Source: Anaerolineaceae bacterium UBA5311
Lineage (GTDB): Bacteria; Chloroflexota; Anaerolineae; Anaerolineales; Anaerolineaceae
Assembly (NCBI GenBank): GCA_002411175.1
Contig: DHRN01000098.1
Location: 1-15,714 of the forward strand
DNA length: 15,714 bases
Reading direction: 5' to 3'
Both the position numbers and the translations under genes were made by a program. The notes under the pieces were generated by a model. That model saw only the letters and a program-made list of their open reading frames with translations. It did not search any database and was not told where the DNA came from. Of this stretch, positions 12,971-15,714 are shown one piece after another. Within the stretch, counting starts at the first letter, position 1. Each line of letters starts with the position of its first letter.

Positions 12971-14998
12971 ATGATAAAATTTGGACGATACGAATTATTA
13001 GAAGAACTTGGCAGAGGCGGCTTTGGCGTGGTTTACAATGCTGAAGACCAGGTGTTGGGCAGAGTTGTTGCCCTAAAAGTGCTCCACCCTGCCCTGGTGG
13101 TCGACCCGACTTTTCTGGACCGCTTCAAACAGGAAGCGCGCCTCGCCGCGCGGCTCGACCACCCGAATATCGTGCAGGTGTTCGACTTTGGGGAAATTGA
13201 AGGTAACTTTTTCATCAGCATGGCATACATGTCCGGTGGGTCGCTGCGGGATTTGCTTTCAAAAGGGGGCGCGCTGAACCGTGAGAGAGCCATGCAGATT
13301 TTTTTGGAGACTGCGTCCGGGCTTTCGTATGCGCATAGCAAAAACGTGATACACCGCGATTTGAAACCGGGCAACATCCTGCTGGATGAGAAGGGCACCG
13401 CGCGGGTCAGCGACCTTGGCTTCGCGAAAGTGCTTACCAGCGCTTCGTCAATGTCCATGTCGGTGAGTGGAGGGCTGATTGGCACGCCCGCATACATGGC
13501 GCCAGAGCTGTGGCTGGACGAAAAAGCGACCAAACAGACCGATCAATACAGCCTGGCTTGTATTTTGGTTGAAATGCTGACCGGTAAGCCGCTGTTTGAT
13601 GGCGAAAGCACCCCGGGGATAATGACCAAACACTTCAGACCGCTCGAGCTGCCAGGAAACATCCCTGAGCAGTGGAAACCGATTGTTGAGCAGGCTTTGG
13701 AAAAGAAACCCGAAGAGCGCTTTGGCAGTGTCGCCGAATTTGTTTCCAGATTGGAGCTGCCAGAGAAAAAGACCGGCAGAATTGAGCCTGCTGCATGGAC
13801 AAAAAAGGCTGCGGACGACAGACAGCCAGGCATGCCAATCGGCAGAACCAAGCCAGGCAAAGAGGACCAGGTTGAGTCATTCCCACGTCAGCCGGAACCT
13901 GAACAGCACTCAGTTATTGAGCCAGAACGCAGCGAGGGAGAAACAAGAAAAAGCTACCCGGACTATCCAACACCAGAACCCAGGGATGGGGTGCGAAAAC
14001 CCGCCGGGGGTGATTGGAGGGAGAAGATTGGCTCTCAGCAAGACAAGCTGCCTGTTACCATTGCTTTGGCTTTGCTGGCGGTATTGATAATCTTTCTGAT
14101 TCTTCGAAATCCCGGCTTGACCGCCAAACCTCAACCCACTTCTATGGCACAAACGACCAGCACCCCCACAAAAACAGCCACCCCCACCCGCACTGCTGCT
14201 CCGACCAGGACAGCCTTGCCAACCGCAACTCCGGGTATAGGATCCAGCGTGATAAGAGAGCAGGATGGGATGGAAATGGTCTATGTGCCTGCTGGGGTTT
14301 TTGAAATGGGCAGTGATGATGGGAGGAGTGATGAAAAGCCGGTGCGGCAGGTGTATCTGGATGAATACTGGATTGACAAGTATGAGGTCAGCAATGCCCA
14401 ATACGCGCTGTGTGTGGCTGCCGGCGCCTGCTTCCAACCAAGCTCAAAAAAATCCTGGACGCGGGGAAGCTACTACGGCAATCCGGAATATGATCATTAC
14501 CCGGTGATGCATGTAAGCTGGAACGATGCAAAAAACTATTGTAAGTGGGCAGGAGGAGAATTGCCAACCGAAGCGCAGTGGGAAAATGCCGCTCGGGGAC
14601 CGGATGGCAGAACCTACCCCTGGGGCAATGACTCCCCTGACAGCAGTTTGGCAAATTATAATAAAAATGAAGGAGACACGACAAAAGTTGGCAATTATCC
14701 GGCTGGTGCCAGCCCTTATGGAGCGCTGGATATGGCAGGCAATCTGTGGGAATGGGTGAGGGATAATTATGGAGCATACCAAGCTAACGAACTTGACAAT
14801 CCGACCGGAGCCAAAGAAGATGGTGCAAAGGTTATACGTGGCGGCAGTGTGTACACTTACCCCAGGGGCATTTGCGCTGCTATCCGGTACAGCCTCAATC
14901 CAGCGAGCGCGGACGGCGGCGTTGGATTTCGTTGTTCCTCCCCGCAACCGAATGTGATACCAACGCCGATACCGATACCGACTATTCCTTCCAATTGA
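12971..14998 (+). CDS. transmembrane Ser/Thr kinase with extracellular FGE-fold domain
   Basis: A 675-residue protein. The ATG at 12971 is chosen because GAGG (12961-12964) precedes it and the kinase domain begins at once. Hanks-type kinase motifs are complete: glycine loop GRGGFG (14-19), K36, E55, HRDLKPGN (128-135), DLG (148-150, in place of DFG) and APE (177-179). A charged linker (265-355) leads to one membrane helix (about 360-377). A Thr/Pro-rich segment (386-421) precedes an FGE-sulfatase/SUMF1-fold domain (432-656) with MVYVPAGVFEMG, LPTEAQWENAAR, MAGNLWEWV and GVGFRC. The CxxxxC pair needed for formylglycine formation is not seen: Thr629 occupies the first site and C635 is one position off, so the domain probably binds a ligand rather than acting as an oxidase. 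The expected topology is kinase inside, FGE domain outside. A Pro/Ile tail ends the protein. It may phosphorylate cluster proteins; this is inferred from proximity only. Confidence 0.85.
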   Translation: MIKFGRYELLEELGRGGFGVVYNAEDQVLGRVVALKVLHPALVVDPTFLDRFKQEARLAARLDHPNIVQVFDFGEIEGNFFISMAYMSGGSLRDLLSKGGALNRERAMQIFLETASGLSYAHSKNVIHRDLKPGNILLDEKGTARVSDLGFAKVLTSASSMSMSVSGGLIGTPAYMAPELWLDEKATKQTDQYSLACILVEMLTGKPLFDGESTPGIMTKHFRPLELPGNIPEQWKPIVEQALEKKPEERFGSVAEFVSRLELPEKKTGRIEPAAWTKKAADDRQPGMPIGRTKPGKEDQVESFPRQPEPEQHSVIEPERSEGETRKSYPDYPTPEPRDGVRKPAGGDWREKIGSQQDKLPVTIALALLAVLIIFLILRNPGLTAKPQPTSMAQTTSTPTKTATPTRTAAPTRTALPTATPGIGSSVIREQDGMEMVYVPAGVFEMGSDDGRSDEKPVRQVYLDEYWIDKYEVSNAQYALCVAAGACFQPSSKKSWTRGSYYGNPEYDHYPVMHVSWNDAKNYCKWAGGELPTEAQWENAARGPDGRTYPWGNDSPDSSLANYNKNEGDTTKVGNYPAGASPYGALDMAGNLWEWVRDNYGAYQANELDNPTGAKEDGAKVIRGGSVYTYPRGICAAIRYSLNPASADGGVGFRCSSPQPNVIPTPIPIPTIPSN

Positions 14999-15212
14999 TA
15001 CCCTATTTCTGAACCTTAATCTTTAGGGTTGACATTGATGAAAAGCTAGTAGTTTAACTGTCGGCTATTTTTAACTTTTCAGAAAACCGTAGACCTGTAA
15101 GTCAAAAAACAGGCTTGTTTTTCCCTGGGGCATGCTTATAGCGAAACATCTGTTAGGGGCGTGCTGCTACACCCGCCTGTGATGCTGGCTTGGCTGACAA
15201 GCACATATTCAC
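14999..15212. other. non-coding region after the kinase gene
   Basis: No ORF with a credible start and ribosome binding site is seen. The stretch is AT-rich just after the stop codon and contains the weak hairpin listed at 15105-15122. Nothing else is recognised. Confidence 0.6.
15105..15122 (+). terminator. weak candidate terminator
   Basis: AAAAACA (15105-15111), loop GGCT and TGTTTTT (15116-15122) form a perfect 7-bp stem that ends in a T run. The stem is almost all A-T and lies about 107 bases after the kinase stop codon, so termination efficiency would be low. It is the best candidate in the region. Confidence 0.3.
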
Positions 15213-15294
15213 TCTGACAACCTGACTGTCGTTCTGACAACCTGACTGTCGTTCTGACAACCCGGACTGTCGTTCCGACAACCCGGACTGTCAT
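15213..15294 (+). repeat. four tandem 20-21-bp repeats
   Basis: Four contiguous copies are visible. Units 1 and 2 (15213-15232 and 15233-15252) are identical TCTGACAACCTGACTGTCGT. Units 3 and 4 (15253-15273 and 15274-15294) are 21 bases long with CCCGGA in place of CCTGA, and unit 4 ends TCAT, which runs directly into the GTCATTCTGAG end of the next repeat element. There are no spacers, so this is not CRISPR. Local slippage or duplication of the end of an element is likely. Confidence 0.75.
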
Positions 15295-15402
15295 TCTGAG
15301 CCTCTTTTGCGAAGAATCTTAACTTTGGAATTAACAGTCATTGTGAATGAAACGTCAAGATCCTTACGAAGTACACTATGTGTCACTTCGTTCAGGATGA
15401 CA
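15289..15402. repeat. REP/MITE-like element with imperfect terminal inverted repeats
   Basis: The left end TGTCATTCTGA (15289-15299) matches the reverse complement of the right end TCAGGATGACA (15392-15402) at ten of eleven positions. Near the right end ACGAAGTACAC (15366-15376) pairs with GTGTCACTTCGT (15380-15391) with one bulge. Sequences of the form GTCATTCTGAG...GCGAAGAATC are common dispersed non-coding repeats in bacterial genomes. No transposase is encoded, so it would be non-autonomous and is probably decayed. Confidence 0.5.
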
Positions 15403-15446
15403 GGGAACAGGGAGCGGGGAGCAATGAGCGAGGTATGGAACCACGA

Positions 15447-15488
15447 CCCCCTCTTTACTGCTTGCGTCCAGCTTTGCTGGAGAGGGGG
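15447..15488. repeat. inverted repeat hairpin in non-coding DNA
   Basis: CCCCCTCT (15447-15454) is the inverted copy of AGAGGGGG (15481-15488). Inside it, CCAGC (15468-15472) and GCTGG (15476-15480) pair around a TTT loop, leaving 13 unpaired bases on the left arm only. It looks like another decayed dispersed repeat rather than a terminator. Confidence 0.4.
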
Positions 15489-15597
15489 AATTAAAGGGGG
15501 TGAGAGAAAATCGAATCAAAAAAACACAATCAATCCCAGGAAGGTGGCACAGGTGGGGTACTGCGTCCGCTCTACGTGGGTACTAACACATGTCGTC

Positions 15598-15660
15598 ACT
15601 GCGAGCCCCCGTTACACAAATGGCAGGAACTTTTGAATCACAACAAGGGGGCGCGGCAGT
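15598..15660. repeat. second REP-like inverted repeat of the GTCATTGCGAG type
   Basis: ACTGCGAGCCCCC (15598-15610) is an imperfect inverted copy of GGGGGCGCGGCAGT (15647-15660), flanked by GTC on the left and CTGCC on the right. The ends resemble the common dispersed repeat GTCATTGCGAG...GGCAATCTCC, but about 36 bases of unrelated sequence sit between the arms. No coding capacity. Confidence 0.4.
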
Positions 15661-15714
15661 CTGCCTTTATTCTCTTTTCTTGGGTACAAGTAAAAAGATA
15701 AACTGCAGATTGCT

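Noticed and set aside
15213..15294. CRISPR array
   Set aside because: The 20-21-bp units are contiguous with no spacers, and no cas gene is present.
15307..15636. 109-residue ORF on the + strand
   Set aside because: It lies across inverted-repeat elements, has no ribosome binding site and its composition is not protein-like.

Overview
The window carries eight large genes and one possible small ORF, all on the + strand. They are tightly spaced from about 108 to 12836, followed by a probable separate transcription unit (a kinase) and about 700 bases of non-coding, repeat-rich DNA. The moderate GC content, the Ser/Thr kinase fused to a transmembrane segment, a Thr/Pro linker and an FGE-sulfatase domain, and the 3' intergenic repeats of the GTCATTCTGAG and GTCATTGCGAG type all suggest a bacterium such as a member of Chloroflexota (Anaerolineae-like). 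That is inferred from style; there is no rRNA or marker gene to prove it.

Layout. A consensus sigma-70-type promoter (38-65) with in-phase 10-bp repeats drives a gene for a BldC/excisionase-like helix-turn-helix protein with an eight-ligand zinc module (108-1322). Next come a coiled-coil protein with ESCRT-III/Snf7-like layout (1348-2076) and an AAA ATPase with an N-terminal MIT-like domain and Vps4-type signatures (2102-3319). After a 24-codon candidate small ORF there is a 948-residue zinc-knuckle / beta-propeller / alpha-helical-solenoid / beta-sandwich / zinc-ribbon protein (3409-6255). It is followed by a gluzincin-like metallopeptidase with an HEXXGH motif (6283-7614), a two-TM protein with an SPFH-like N-terminus (7633-9216), and a large SPFH coiled-coil protein capped by zinc ribbons (9238-11565). 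A secreted-then-anchored vWA protein with a cytoplasmic zinc ribbon (11583-12836) ends the tight cluster. A receptor-type Ser/Thr kinase with an extracellular FGE-fold domain (12971-14998) follows behind its own candidate promoter.

How they may work together. The core looks like a bacterial ESCRT-III polymer with a dedicated Vps4-type disassembly ATPase. Around it are SPFH membrane-scaffold proteins (in Bacillus, SPFH and zinc-ribbon proteins are encoded beside the ESCRT-III relative PspA), a propeller-solenoid protein with the domain order of eukaryotic vesicle coats, a peptidase, and two transmembrane sensors with extracellular vWA and FGE domains. Zinc ribbons or knuckles recur in four of the eight proteins, five if the regulator's module is counted, which suggests a shared partner or assembly code. 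I propose a membrane-remodelling or envelope-stress machine under an autoregulated promoter. The individual family assignments rest on visible motifs. The joint function, and the coat analogy in particular, are inference.

The 3' region (14999-15714) contains no convincing gene. It holds a weak A/T hairpin, four tandem 20-21-bp units, and two or three imperfect inverted-repeat elements that look like degenerate REP/MITE sequences.
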